A stretch of 64,000 nt of DNA. Source: Micromonospora sp. HM5-17. GTDB lineage: Bacteria; Actinomycetota; Actinomycetes; Mycobacteriales; Micromonosporaceae. The DNA lies in assembly GCF_003762835.1 (NCBI RefSeq), contig NZ_RJWA01000009.1, positions 162,349 through 226,348 on the forward strand, in the 5' to 3' direction. Positions 40,406 through 50,576 of this stretch are shown here, piece after piece; positions within the stretch are counted from its first letter, which is position 1; every line of letters begins with the position of its first letter. The position numbers and the translations under genes are program-made. Below the pieces are notes generated by a model. The model was not told the DNA's origin, searched no databases, and saw only the letters and a program-made list of their open reading frames with translations.

Positions 40406-40650
40406 CGCTGGGCGGCGGCCCGGGCCGTTCCCGAGCCGCCGCCCTCACCTCATATCGATTTATCGGCGCGGTCGTCGATCGGATGTTCCGAGATCGGCCG
40501 TGGCTTCGCGCATTTCATGATCCTCAATTGCTCGTACCCGTTCGGCGGGATCCCGGTGCCTCGACGGCCCTGGCCAGCCCAGAACGGCAGGGGTACGGGC
40601 GGGTACGGTCTCATCGGAATCCGAGAAGCGAGGCTCATCCTCGTACCCGG

Positions 40651-40656
40651 TACCCT
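40651..40656 (+). promoter_or_regulatory. -10 hexamer of a leaderless cysS promoter
   Basis: TACCCT lies 6 nt before the cysS GTG; no Shine-Dalgarno is present. Confidence 0.5.
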
Positions 40657-40662
40657 TGTACG

Positions 40663-42077
<1,415 letters not shown>

Positions 42078-42078
<1 letters not shown>

Positions 42079-43211
42079 TGCCCGGAAACTCGCAGCGTCG
42101 CGGCCGTCGGGTCACCCCGAAGAAGGGCGCCCCGGTCGGCTCCGGTGGCAAGAACCGGGCGCGCCTCGCCGGCCGGGGCCGGACCCTGCCCGCCGACGAA
42201 CGTCCGTGGCACAAGGCGTACTCCGGCACCGAGAAGCTGCCGCGCCGTACCGCCTGGAAGCAGGAGAAGGAGCGTCGCGCCGCCGCCGCCGAGGGTCGGA
42301 TCCCCAAGGTCGGCATTCCCGGCACCAAGGACACCACCTGGGGCAAGGGCGGCCGCCGAGCGGTCAGCGCCGGTCGGGGCGCGGCGACCGCCGGGCGGAC
42401 CACCACCAAGCCGGTGCCGCGGCCCGGACCCCGGGTCGCGCCCGGGCGCAAGGGCACGCCCGGCCGGGAGGCCGCCGAGCTGCTGGTTGGCCGGAATCCG
42501 GTGGTGGAGGCGCTCCGGACGAACGTACCGGCGACCGCGTTGTACGTCGCCCAGGGCATCGACATCGACGACCGGGTGAACGAGGCGGTCCGGACGGCGG
42601 CCGACCGGGGTATCGCGATCATCGAGGTCAGCCGGGCCGAGCTGGACCGAATGACCGGCGGGGTGCTGCACCAGGGGATCGGCGTGCAGGTGCCGCCGTT
42701 CGCCTACGAGGTCTACGAGGACATGCTCGCGGTGGCGCTGGAACAGCCCTCCCCGCTGCTGGTCGGGCTCGACGGGGTCACCGACCCGCGCAACCTCGGT
42801 GCGGTGATCCGGTCGGCGGCGGCGTTCGGCGCCCAGGGTGTCTTCGTACCCGAGCGGCGAGCCGCCGGGATCACCGCGACCGCATGGCGGACCAGCGCGG
42901 GAGCGGCGGCCCGGGTGCCGGTCGCCCAGGTCACGAATCTGACCCGGGCGGTGAAGCTCGCCCAGCAGGAGGGCTTCCTGGTGGTCGGGCTGGACGCCGA
43001 CGGCGAGACCGACCTGTACGACCTGGAGGCGGCGACCGGTCCGCTCGTGGTGGTGGTCGGCTCCGAGGGACGGGGCCTGTCCCGGCTCGTCGGGCAGACC
43101 TGCGACCTGCGGGTACGTATCCCGATGGCCTCCGAGGTCGAGTCGCTGAACGCCAGCGTGGCGGCGGCGGTCGCCCTCGCCGAGGTGTCCCGGCGCCGTC
43201 TCGCCGCCTGA
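42078..43211 (+). CDS. rlmB: 23S rRNA (guanosine-2'-O-)-methyltransferase RlmB-like (TrmH/SpoU family)
   Basis: A 377-residue SPOUT methyltransferase. A basic, Gly/Arg/Lys-rich N-terminal extension of about 130 residues (actinobacterial type, probably rRNA-binding) precedes the substrate-binding domain ([15 protein letters not shown]) and the knotted catalytic domain with [35 protein letters not shown] and [30 protein letters not shown] precedes the ATG, and the start overlaps the cysS stop by one base. Confidence 0.93.
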
Positions 43212-43220
43212 ACGCCTGAG

Positions 43221-43273
43221 TGTTAGGAAGGGCCCCTTCTACAACAAAAAACGATAGGAAGGGGCCCTTCCTT
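43221..43273. repeat. 53-bp interspersed palindromic repeat, copy 1
   Basis: Shares 49 of 53 bases with 54749-54801. It contains two [13 protein letters not shown] blocks around an A-rich loop (ACAAAAAA). The outer arms, AGGAAGGGCCCC (43225-43236) and GGGGCCCTTCCT (43261-43272), are a perfect 12-bp stem. It lies 9 bp after the rlmB stop and 36 bp before the next start, and may end the rlmB transcript. Confidence 0.85.
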
Positions 43274-43309
43274 TCAGCTAGACCAGCGGTTCGTCTGAGG
43301 AGGGGCACC

Positions 43310-43750
43310 TTGACCGGGTTCACCGACGCCGAGCGCAGCTACCTGTCCCAACAACGGCTCGGTCGGCTCGCCACCGTCGATGCCGCTGGCCAGCCCCACG
43401 TCGTACCGGTCGGGGTCCGGTTCGATGCCGGCGACGGCACCCTCGCCATCGGCGCCGCCGACCTGCCCGGCCGGGGCCAACGGCGCCACTACCTCCGCAA
43501 CATCGAGACCGACCCCCGGGTCGCCGTCGTGATCGACGACCTCGCCTCGCTCGACCCCTTCCACCCGCGCGGGGTGTCGATCCGGGGCCGGGCGGAGATT
43601 GTCGGCACCGGCGGCGAACGCCTCGGCCCCGGCTTCGGACCCCTCTGGGTACGCGTCACGCCCGTCTGGATCTCGTCCTGGGGCATCGAGAGCGGTCCCT
43701 ACGATCCGCCGCACACCCGTTCGCTGTCCGTCGAGCCGCTAGCGGGGTAA
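43310..43750 (+). CDS. PPOX-class (split beta-barrel) F420- or FMN-dependent oxidoreductase
   Basis: A 146-residue protein of the pyridoxamine-phosphate-oxidase-like family: LSQQRLGRLATVDAAGQPHVVPVG, RHYLRNIETDPRVAVVIDDLA and RGVSIRGRAEIV are the usual barrel strands. Actinobacterial members commonly use coenzyme F420. The start is a TTG at 43310, supported by GAGGAGGGG 5 nt upstream and by homologues that begin at the same helix; the frame upstream runs into the 53-bp repeat. Its 3' end overlaps the convergent gene by 52 bp. Confidence 0.82.
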   Translation: MTGFTDAERSYLSQQRLGRLATVDAAGQPHVVPVGVRFDAGDGTLAIGAADLPGRGQRRHYLRNIETDPRVAVVIDDLASLDPFHPRGVSIRGRAEIVGTGGERLGPGFGPLWVRVTPVWISSWGIESGPYDPPHTRSLSVEPLAG

Positions 43751-44133
43751 CCGGAGCGGGCCGGCGGGTCTGCCCGTCGCCCACCACCTCGGGTGATACC
43801 GCCACACGACTCCACGTCGTCGTGGTCACGGAAGGTCAGCGTGAACGGCGGGCCCGGTCGCGTCGGCTGCCAGCCCGCGGCGAGCGCCCGGCGGACAGCC
43901 AGCGCCACGAGTACGGGTCGAACCGTCGTGCTCGGCAGGCCGAGCCAGTTCCCGGGGTGCGCGTACGGCAACGACACGACCAGTACGCTGCCCGGCCGGT
44001 CGGCCCGGTGGACCACGAATCTCAGCGGTGTCCACCCGTTGGCCTGACAGTACGTGGGTCGTCGGCGTACCGCCCAGCGGAACGCGACCTGGTCGACGAC
44101 GATCCGCCGACTGCCCTTCCGGGCCAGTGACAC
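43699..44133 (-). CDS. Conserved-looking protein of unknown function
   Basis: A 144-residue protein with the core RRIVVDQVAFRWAVRRRPTY followed by FVVHRADRPGSVLVVSLPYAHPGNWLG and VRRALAAGWQPTRPGPPFTL. The pattern is familiar from small actinobacterial hypothetical proteins, but I know no function. The GTG start at 44133 has GGGGAGG 8 nt upstream; the longer frame is rejected. Its tail overlaps the PPOX gene. Confidence 0.7.
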   Translation of the reverse strand: MSLARKGSRRIVVDQVAFRWAVRRRPTYCQANGWTPLRFVVHRADRPGSVLVVSLPYAHPGNWLGLPSTTVRPVLVALAVRRALAAGWQPTRPGPPFTLTFRDHDDVESCGGITRGGGRRADPPARSGYPASGSTDSERVCGGS

Positions 44134-44458
44134 CGTGCCAGCCTCCCCTTGCGCCGCGGCGGCCCGCACCGTCGCACACGCTGCCCGAGGCCATGCGGCC
44201 CGGTTGCCCGGGCCATGCGGCGACGTGGAGGCCGGCAGCAAGTCCCGTCCCGGTTGAGAGTTGCCTGAGCGCGCCACCCGGTCCAGGTTGGGTTGACCGC
44301 CCGTGGGGCACGGGCTGACCGCCCGTGGGGCACCGGCGGCCTCCGACGATCATTCTCCCGCCTTCGTGCCGTCGCGCGGGGCCGTCCGGGCCGGTGCCAG
44401 GCAGCGTCCGTAACATGCAGGGCCGGGCAACGTCCACGTCCGGCGGAGGAGTCACTGC
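44134..44458. other. Divergent intergenic region of 325 bp with a short tandem repeat
   Basis: Separates the unknown gene and the Hsp70-like gene. It contains an 18-bp sequence, TGACCGCCCGTGGGGCAC, twice in tandem (44294-44311 and 44316-44333, 22-bp period). TAACAT near 44411 could be a -10 for the Hsp70-like gene. Nothing else is recognisable. Confidence 0.5.
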
Positions 44459-47374
44459 ATGGAAGGCCAGGACGGCGGAGGCTACGGGCTCGGCGTCGAC
44501 CTTGGAACCTCACACACCGTGGCGGTACTGCGGTGGCCCGACGGCCGGACCAGGCCGCTGCTCTTCGACGGACAGCCAATCCTGCCCTCCGGTGTCTTCC
44601 TCGGCCCCGACGGACGGCTGTACGTGGGCCGGGACGCGCAGCGGCTGGCGCAGGCCGACCCGGCCCGGTACGAGCCGAACCCGAAGCGACGGATCGACGA
44701 GCCGGCGGTGCTGCTCGGCGACCGGGAGATCCCGACAGCGGAGTTGCTCGCCAGCGTGCTGCGGGCGGTGGCGAACGCCGCCGTGGAGGCGGTCGGCTTC
44801 CTGCCCCCGGCGGTGCTGACCTATCCCGCCACCTGGGGCGCCCGGCGCCGGGAGGCGCTCGCCGCCGCCGTCGCCCAGGCCGGCTGGCCCCCGGTCGGCG
44901 GGGTCGCCGCAGGGCCGGTCGTCGACCCGGACGATGCCGAGCCGACGGTCCGGCTCGGCTCGGCCCCGGCCGCCCCCGCCGGCCCGGGGAGCGCCCCGGT
45001 CGTGCCGGCGCCCCGGTCCGCGGGCGGCGGCACGCTGCTGGTGCCCGAGCCGGTCGCGGCCGCGCGCTACTTCGTCGACGTCCTGCGCCGCCCGGTGCCG
45101 GTCGGTTCGGCCCTCGCGGTCTTCGACTTCGGCGGCGGCACCCTGGACATTGCCGTGGTCCGCAACGAGGGGGTCGACGGGAACGGCCGGCCACGGTTCG
45201 CGGTGATCGGGTCGGGTGGCGTTCCCGACCTCGGCGGGCTTGACCTCGACGCCGCGCTCGTCCAGCACCTCGGCACCGTCATCAGCGTCGCGCACGGGCC
45301 GGTCTGGCAGCAGCTCAACCAGCCGGTCACGGCCAGCCAGTGGCGTAACCGCCGGCAGTTCTGGGACGACGTGCGGGGAGCGAAGGAGATGCTCTCCCGC
45401 GCCGCGACCGCCCCGGTGCCGGTGCCCGGGATCGAGCAGGCGTTGCACCTGACCCGGGAGGAGCTGGAGCGGGTCATCACGCCGCTGCTCCGCCGTGGCG
45501 TCTTCGAGACCGCGACGGTGATCGCGAACTGCCGGCTCACCGCCGACCAGCTCGCCGGGCTGTTCCTGGTCGGCGGTTCCTCGCGGGTCCCGCTGGTGGC
45601 CCGGCTGCTACATGCCGAACTCGGGATCGCCCCCACCGTGCTCGAACAGCCGGAGCTGCCGGTCGCCGAGGGTGCGCTCGCCGAACTGGCGCCGGCGGTG
45701 CCGGCGGCCGGGACGGAGGCGCCGGCCGGCGTGGCCGGGGTGGCGCCGACTACGGGCGTGCCGGTGAGCCCCGCCGGCGGGCTGGTCTCGGGCGCCCCGG
45801 CGGGCGCCGTGCCCGTCAGCGGCGCGCCGGCCGGGGGGTACGAGCCGGGACGGGCGCCGGTGGCCACGGCGCCGCATCCGGTGTCGCCCGGCCAGCCCGG
45901 AGCGCCGGGTAGCCCGCCGCCGTACGGGGCGGCCGGGGCGCCGGCGTACCCGAACGGGCCGGCCGGGGGCGGGATGCCACCAACCGGGGGCGCGGCACGG
46001 CTGGCCGGGTGGGCCGAACTGCTGCGCCGCCGCGTGGTCTGGCTCGGCGCGGGTGCGGCGGTCGCGGTGGTGGCCGTGGCCGCCGCGGCGGTGCTGTACC
46101 TGACCCGGGACCCCTATCCCGCCCTCGACTTCGCTCCCTTCGCCGAGGTCGGGCGGATCGCCACCCGGGAGCCGGACGCGACGACGCTGCTGACCACCAC
46201 CGGTGGCGACCGGGCCTACGTCGGCTACCAGCGTTCCGACAACCGGCTGGATGTCGCCGTCGTCGACCCGACGACGGCGAAGGTCGCCCGGTGGTTCACC
46301 ACCGACGAGACCGCCGAGCGGTGGCTCTGGTTGCAGGCACTGCCGAAGGCGCTCATCGTCCGGGGTGGTGCGACCAGCTCCAGCGACCCCGGTGTCCTGG
46401 TCGGCTTCGACCCGGACACCGGGAAGAAGCTGTGGAGCCGGCAGATCAGCGGCGGCGCCGAGGCCCACAGCTACGACGAGTACGTCGTCCTGCTGGACAG
46501 GGACGCCGACGCGGTCATCGGAATCAACGCCCGGACCGGCCGGGAGTGGAGTCTGCCGAGCCCGAAGGGTGAGTTCGGCAGTGACTCGGCCGTGGAGCCG
46601 GTGCACACCCCGGGGGAGTACGGCGGGACGGCGGACGCGTACGGCAACCACATGCTGCCGAACCGGGGCAAGGAGCCCGGGCTGGTCGAGGTCGGCGCCG
46701 ACGGCTCGGTCCGGCTCATCGACGTGGCGGCCGGCAAGGTCCTGAAGGAGCGCGCGAACGCCGCGGACACCGACGACCTGCTGCTGGCGTACGAGGGGGA
46801 GCTTTTCGTGGCCCCGAAGAGCGGCGGTTACGGGCTCGCGCGGTTTGACCTGAGGACCCTCGGCACGCCGACGACCGTCTACACGGCACCGGACAAGAGC
46901 CGCCAGCCCGTCGACCTGCTGCCCTGCGGCGAGCACCAGGTCTGCGTGCTGGAGACCGCCGGCACGGACAGCGCGACCGCGCAGCTCGTGGCGGTCCGGA
47001 CGGACAAGGCGGAGGTGGCCTGGCGGCGGGACGTGCCGAAGGGCGAGCGGCTCCGCGCGGTCGGCCAGAACATCGTGGTGCAGACGACCAGCTCGGGGAC
47101 GACCGTCCGACTCTTCACCCCGGACGGTCGGAAGGTGCTGGAGCGGGAGGGCGTGGCGAGCCGGATCAACGGCGGTAACCTGCTGCTCTTCGACGACGCG
47201 CTGTCGACGTACCCCGGCACCATGAGCGTCGCCGGGGTGGTGGCCAAATCCGGCAGGCTGACCCAGCTCGGCCCGCTCAAGGAGGTCGTCGGGACCAGTT
47301 GCTCCTGGACCACCTCGGTACTGATCTGCGCCGGCCGGTCGGAGTTCGTGCTCACCCGGTTCGTCGCGGAGTAA
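44459..47374 (+). CDS. Hsp70-type ATPase fused to a membrane helix and an extracytoplasmic propeller
   Basis: A 971-residue chimera. Residues about 10-415 form an actin/Hsp70 ATPase domain: phosphate-1 loop GVDLGTSHTVAVL (12-24), phosphate-2 loop VFDFGGGTLDIAVV (221-234), adenosine motif LVGGSSRVPLV (370-380). There is no Hsp70 substrate-binding domain. A Pro/Gly/Ala linker (about 415-515) leads to one membrane helix (526-548) and a roughly 420-residue outside domain with PQQ-like blades (VLVGFDPDTGKKLWSRQI). GGAGGAG precedes the ATG. An inside nucleotide switch could report to, or be set by, an outside sensor; this is inference. Confidence 0.82.
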   Translation: MEGQDGGGYGLGVDLGTSHTVAVLRWPDGRTRPLLFDGQPILPSGVFLGPDGRLYVGRDAQRLAQADPARYEPNPKRRIDEPAVLLGDREIPTAELLASVLRAVANAAVEAVGFLPPAVLTYPATWGARRREALAAAVAQAGWPPVGGVAAGPVVDPDDAEPTVRLGSAPAAPAGPGSAPVVPAPRSAGGGTLLVPEPVAAARYFVDVLRRPVPVGSALAVFDFGGGTLDIAVVRNEGVDGNGRPRFAVIGSGGVPDLGGLDLDAALVQHLGTVISVAHGPVWQQLNQPVTASQWRNRRQFWDDVRGAKEMLSRAATAPVPVPGIEQALHLTREELERVITPLLRRGVFETATVIANCRLTADQLAGLFLVGGSSRVPLVARLLHAELGIAPTVLEQPELPVAEGALAELAPAVPAAGTEAPAGVAGVAPTTGVPVSPAGGLVSGAPAGAVPVSGAPAGGYEPGRAPVATAPHPVSPGQPGAPGSPPPYGAAGAPAYPNGPAGGGMPPTGGAARLAGWAELLRRRVVWLGAGAAVAVVAVAAAAVLYLTRDPYPALDFAPFAEVGRIATREPDATTLLTTTGGDRAYVGYQRSDNRLDVAVVDPTTAKVARWFTTDETAERWLWLQALPKALIVRGGATSSSDPGVLVGFDPDTGKKLWSRQISGGAEAHSYDEYVVLLDRDADAVIGINARTGREWSLPSPKGEFGSDSAVEPVHTPGEYGGTADAYGNHMLPNRGKEPGLVEVGADGSVRLIDVAAGKVLKERANAADTDDLLLAYEGELFVAPKSGGYGLARFDLRTLGTPTTVYTAPDKSRQPVDLLPCGEHQVCVLETAGTDSATAQLVAVRTDKAEVAWRRDVPKGERLRAVGQNIVVQTTSSGTTVRLFTPDGRKVLEREGVASRINGGNLLLFDDALSTYPGTMSVAGVVAKSGRLTQLGPLKEVVGTSCSWTTSVLICAGRSEFVLTRFVAE

Positions 47375-47674
47375 CCTCGCCGCGGTACGTCTCTGACGGA
47401 CAACCGCCGGTACGGGACCGTGGCCCCGGGATGCGGGCATCCGTCGGCTGGCCCGGCAGGCATTCGCGGGTGTCCCCGGACGATTCGGCCTCCCCGCAGG
47501 CCCACCCTCCGTCGGCTTGGTATCCGCCGGCCCGGGTACGCGCGCCACATTCGTCGGACCGGGGAATCCTCGCCCGGCATCCGCCGGATCAGACGCGTCT
47601 GCGCCCGCCGGGCTGGACGCGCGCCGGCATCCCTCCTGCCTGCCGTGGGTCTGTCGGGGGTGTCGGAGTCCAGG
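47375..47674. other. Convergent intergenic region of 300 bp
   Basis: Lies between the Hsp70 fusion and the YesL-like gene. Repeated short GGCATCC/GGCATTC words and GC-rich drift; no gene, promoter or clear terminator seen. Confidence 0.4.
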
Positions 47675-48439
47675 TCAGGACAGGTCCGACCCGGCGATCC
47701 GGCGCGTGGTGGCGTGCAGTCCGAGCAGGGTGTAACCGAGCAGGATCGGGGTGAGCAGCGGCAGCACGAGGACGCAGAGCAGGCCCGCCAGCGCGACCAC
47801 CCCGGCGGTGCCGAGCAGTACGGCCGGGCGGGCGGCGATGAGGCGGGCGGCGGCGCGGGCCGCCGTGCCCCACCCCTCGCCGCCCTGCCGGCCGAGCTGG
47901 ACGATGGTCAGTCCGGCGAAGCCGCCGGCGGCCACCGCCAGGGCGACGGTGACCGCGACGAGCACCGTGCCGCCGGGAACGACGCCGCGCCCCAGTACCA
48001 GCAGGTTCACCGCAAGGAGCGTGCCGGCGAGGCCGGCGACGGCGGTGGCTCCGGCGCCGGGCAGCACCCGACGGCCGAAACCGCGCAGCGTCGCCCGGAG
48101 GCCGGGCCAGGAGCCGGTCTCGATCCAGTGGTGCAGCGCGGCGCTGGCGGTACCGAGGGCGGCGCCGGCGGTGACCACCGGCAGCGTCGCGACGGTGGCT
48201 GCGATGCCGAGCAGGGCCAGGTCGGCGGCGTTGCGCAGGGTGTCCCGCCAGTCCGGTCGGTCGGCGCCCGGCGCGGGCGGCTCCTCCGGCCAGGTCGGCG
48301 TGGCTGGCCGCTGTCGGTCGACGCCCGGGCCGCCCGGGTGCTCTGCCCGGTTCGGCGTGCCCGGCTGCACCGGCTGGTTCGGCCCGACCGGCGGCCGTTG
48401 CCGACCCACCTCCGACGCCCCGCGGGCGACCTCGGCCAT
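47675..48439 (-). CDS. DUF624/YesL-like membrane protein
   Basis: A 254-residue protein with a Pro-rich N-terminal cytoplasmic segment (about 1-60), then five to six membrane helices. WRDTLRNAADLALLGIAATVATLPVVTAGAALGTASAALHHW is the DUF624 pattern (helix, loop, then a small-residue motif). YesL-family genes commonly accompany CUT1 sugar ABC importers, including the Bacillus rhamnogalacturonan cluster, and here it follows the two permeases on the same strand. ATG at 48439 has GGAG upstream; a GTG at 48466 inside a tandem repeat is an alternative. Confidence 0.7.
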   Translation of the reverse strand: MAEVARGASEVGRQRPPVGPNQPVQPGTPNRAEHPGGPGVDRQRPATPTWPEEPPAPGADRPDWRDTLRNAADLALLGIAATVATLPVVTAGAALGTASAALHHWIETGSWPGLRATLRGFGRRVLPGAGATAVAGLAGTLLAVNLLVLGRGVVPGGTVLVAVTVALAVAAGGFAGLTIVQLGRQGGEGWGTAARAAARLIAARPAVLLGTAGVVALAGLLCVLVLPLLTPILLGYTLLGLHATTRRIAGSDLS

Positions 48440-48458
48440 CGCGTCACTCCGTCCCCGC

Positions 48459-48505
48459 TGCGTCACCTCGCCCCCTCTGCGTCACCTCGCCCCCTCTGCG
48501 TCACC
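48459..48505. repeat. 19-bp tandem repeat, 2.5 copies
   Basis: The unit TGCGTCACCTCGCCCCCTC occurs at 48459-48477 and 48478-48496, with nine bases of a third copy to 48505. On the minus strand each unit carries GAGGGGGCGAG followed by GTG, so the alternative start of the YesL-like gene has been duplicated. Farther on (48549-48585) the words GCGTGGCTGCGGGC are also repeated. Confidence 0.8.
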
Positions 48506-48662
48506 GCGGGCCGCCCCGCTGCCCATACCCGACCACCGGCGGGCCGCCCCGCGTGGCTGCGGGCCGGCCGCGTGGCTGCGGGCGGTTTCCCGTGTCTCCG
48601 AGCCGCCTGCAGTCTTCGGGCCGCTCCGCATTGTTTGCGGGCCGCCGCCGCGACATGGGGCA

Positions 48663-49562
48663 TCATCCCTTCAATCCGCTGGTGTTGATCCCCTCCACCA
48701 GCATGCGCTGGAACGCGACGAAGAACAGGAACACCGGCAGCAGCGACAGCAGCGACATGGCGAACATCGGGCCGACCGCGCTCTGGCTGGTCGAGTCGAT
48801 GAAGAGGGTCAGCGCCACCGGCACCGTGTAGGCGTCCAGGTCGGAGATGTAGACGAGCTGACGGAAGAACTCGTTCCAGGTCCAGATGAACGAGAAGATC
48901 GCCGTGGTGACCAGCGCCGGCCGGCTCAGCGGCAGGATCACGTACCGGAAGATCCCGTACGCGTTGGCGCCGTCGATCTTCGCCGCCTCGTCCAGCTCGC
49001 GCGGGATGCCCCGCATGAACTGAACCATCAGGAAGACGAAGAACGCCTCGGTGGCGAGGAACTGCGGCAGCACCAGCGGCAGGTACGGCCACGGTCCGCC
49101 GACCATGTCGAGCTTCCGGAACAGGATGTACTGCGGCACCGTCAGCACGTGCCCGGGGAGCAGCAGCGTCCCGATCATGATGGCGAACCAGAAGCGCCGC
49201 AGCCGGAACCGCAGCCGGGCGAAGGCGTACGCGGCCAGCAGGCAGGAGACCATGTTGCCCACCACCGTCAGCAGGCTGACCATCGCGCTGTTCAGGAAGA
49301 AGCGGCCAAAGCTGACGTCGAAGTTGTTCCATCCCTCGGTGAAGTTGCCCGGGGTGAACCTGCGGGGGATGAGCCCGATGTTGTTGACGATCTCCTCTTG
49401 CGACTTGAACGAGGTGCCGATCATCCAGATCAGCGGGTAGAGCACGACGGCGAGGATCGCCACCAGGATGGCGAGCCGGACGACCTGCCGGCCGACGCCA
49501 GAGCGACGGCGGGCGGTGGCCGTACGGTCGCCGCCGGCGGCGACCGGGGTGTGCGCGACCAT
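48663..49562 (-). CDS. ABC sugar transporter permease, CUT1 family (MalG-like)
   Basis: A 299-residue inner-membrane protein with six helices and the EAA loop ELDEAAKIDGANAYGIFRYVILP that docks the ATPase. The order SBP, MalF-like, MalG-like on one strand is standard. Its ATG overlaps the stop of the upstream permease (TGATG). No ATPase gene is adjacent; the MsiK/UgpC-type gene at 62.4-63.5 kb is the probable partner. Confidence 0.92.
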   Translation of the reverse strand: MVAHTPVAAGGDRTATARRRSGVGRQVVRLAILVAILAVVLYPLIWMIGTSFKSQEEIVNNIGLIPRRFTPGNFTEGWNNFDVSFGRFFLNSAMVSLLTVVGNMVSCLLAAYAFARLRFRLRRFWFAIMIGTLLLPGHVLTVPQYILFRKLDMVGGPWPYLPLVLPQFLATEAFFVFLMVQFMRGIPRELDEAAKIDGANAYGIFRYVILPLSRPALVTTAIFSFIWTWNEFFRQLVYISDLDAYTVPVALTLFIDSTSQSAVGPMFAMSLLSLLPVFLFFVAFQRMLVEGINTSGLKG

Positions 49563-50545
49563 CAGTGTCCGTCTCCGTCCGAGTAGTGCACCCAGAACCG
49601 TCCGGTGCTGAAGAAGACCGCGGTGACCAGGGCGATCGCCACCAGGAAGACCCAGGCCATGGCCGAGGCGTAGCCCATCTCCAGCTCGGTGAAGCCGGTG
49701 ATGTACAGGTTCAGCGTGTACATCAGGGTCGAGTCCACCGGCCCTCCGGTGCCGTTGCTCAGCACGAACGCCGCGGTGAAGCCCTGGAACCCATTGATCG
49801 TCTCCAGCACCAGGTTGAAGAAGATCACCGGCGAGAGCATCGGCAGTGTGATGCGGAAGAACTGGCGGACCCGCCCGGCACCGTCGACCGCGGCGGCCTC
49901 GTACAGCTCGGTCGGCACCTGCTTCAGTCCGGCCAGGAAGATCACCATCGGCGCGCCGAACTGCCAGATGGCGAGGACCATCAGGGTCTCCAGGGCCCAC
50001 TCCGGGTCGTTGACCCAGGGCTTGCCCTCGATGCCGAAGAGCCCGAGGAACGAGTTGAACGCCCCGTCCCGGTTGAACATGTTCACCCAGACGATGGCGA
50101 GCGCCACGCTGCCGCCGAGCAGCGACGGCAGGTAGAAGAGACCGCGGAACAACCCGACACCGCGCCAGGCGCGGTTGAGCAGCAGCGCGACCCCGAGCGC
50201 CGCGACCAGCTTCAGCGGTACGGCGATCAGCGCGAACATCACCGTCACCTGCACCGAGTGCCAGTACGACGGGTCCGCGGTGAACATCCGCCGGTAGTTC
50301 TCCAGACCCACCCACTCGACGTCGGACAGGTCGGTCAGGATGTCGTAGTTGGTGAAGCTCAGGTAGAGCGAGAGCAGCATGGGGATCGCCGTGATGCCCA
50401 TCAGGCCGAGCAGCCACGGCGACAGGAAGACGTACCCGGCCAGACCCTCACCGTGCCGGATCCGTCCGGGCCGCCGCGTCTTGGCGGCGGCCCGGACGGA
50501 CTTCTTGGCCGGCGGAGTCGGGGCGGGCGCCGTGGTCAACGCCAC
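49562..50545 (-). CDS. ABC sugar transporter permease, CUT1 family (MalF-like)
   Basis: A 327-residue protein with six predicted helices (first at about 36-58) and the EAA loop ELYEAAAVDGAGRVRQFFRITLPML. The N-terminal 30 residues are Pro/Lys-rich and cytoplasmic. GTG start with GGAGAGGAG upstream; 31 bp after the binding-protein gene. Confidence 0.92.
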   Translation of the reverse strand: MALTTAPAPTPPAKKSVRAAAKTRRPGRIRHGEGLAGYVFLSPWLLGLMGITAIPMLLSLYLSFTNYDILTDLSDVEWVGLENYRRMFTADPSYWHSVQVTVMFALIAVPLKLVAALGVALLLNRAWRGVGLFRGLFYLPSLLGGSVALAIVWVNMFNRDGAFNSFLGLFGIEGKPWVNDPEWALETLMVLAIWQFGAPMVIFLAGLKQVPTELYEAAAVDGAGRVRQFFRITLPMLSPVIFFNLVLETINGFQGFTAAFVLSNGTGGPVDSTLMYTLNLYITGFTELEMGYASAMAWVFLVAIALVTAVFFSTGRFWVHYSDGDGH

Positions 50546-50576
50546 GAGCGGACTCCTCTCCGACGGTTCCGACCGG

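Noticed and set aside
43220..43309. Upstream extension of the PPOX gene through the 53-bp repeat
   Set aside because: A similar pseudo-peptide is produced by copy 2 of the repeat at 54745, showing that it is translated repeat sequence; the TTG at 43310 has a good Shine-Dalgarno.
48663..50417. 584-codon frame joining both permease regions
   Set aside because: The upstream half is a wrong-frame reading of the MalF-like permease; the MalG-like permease starts at 49562.
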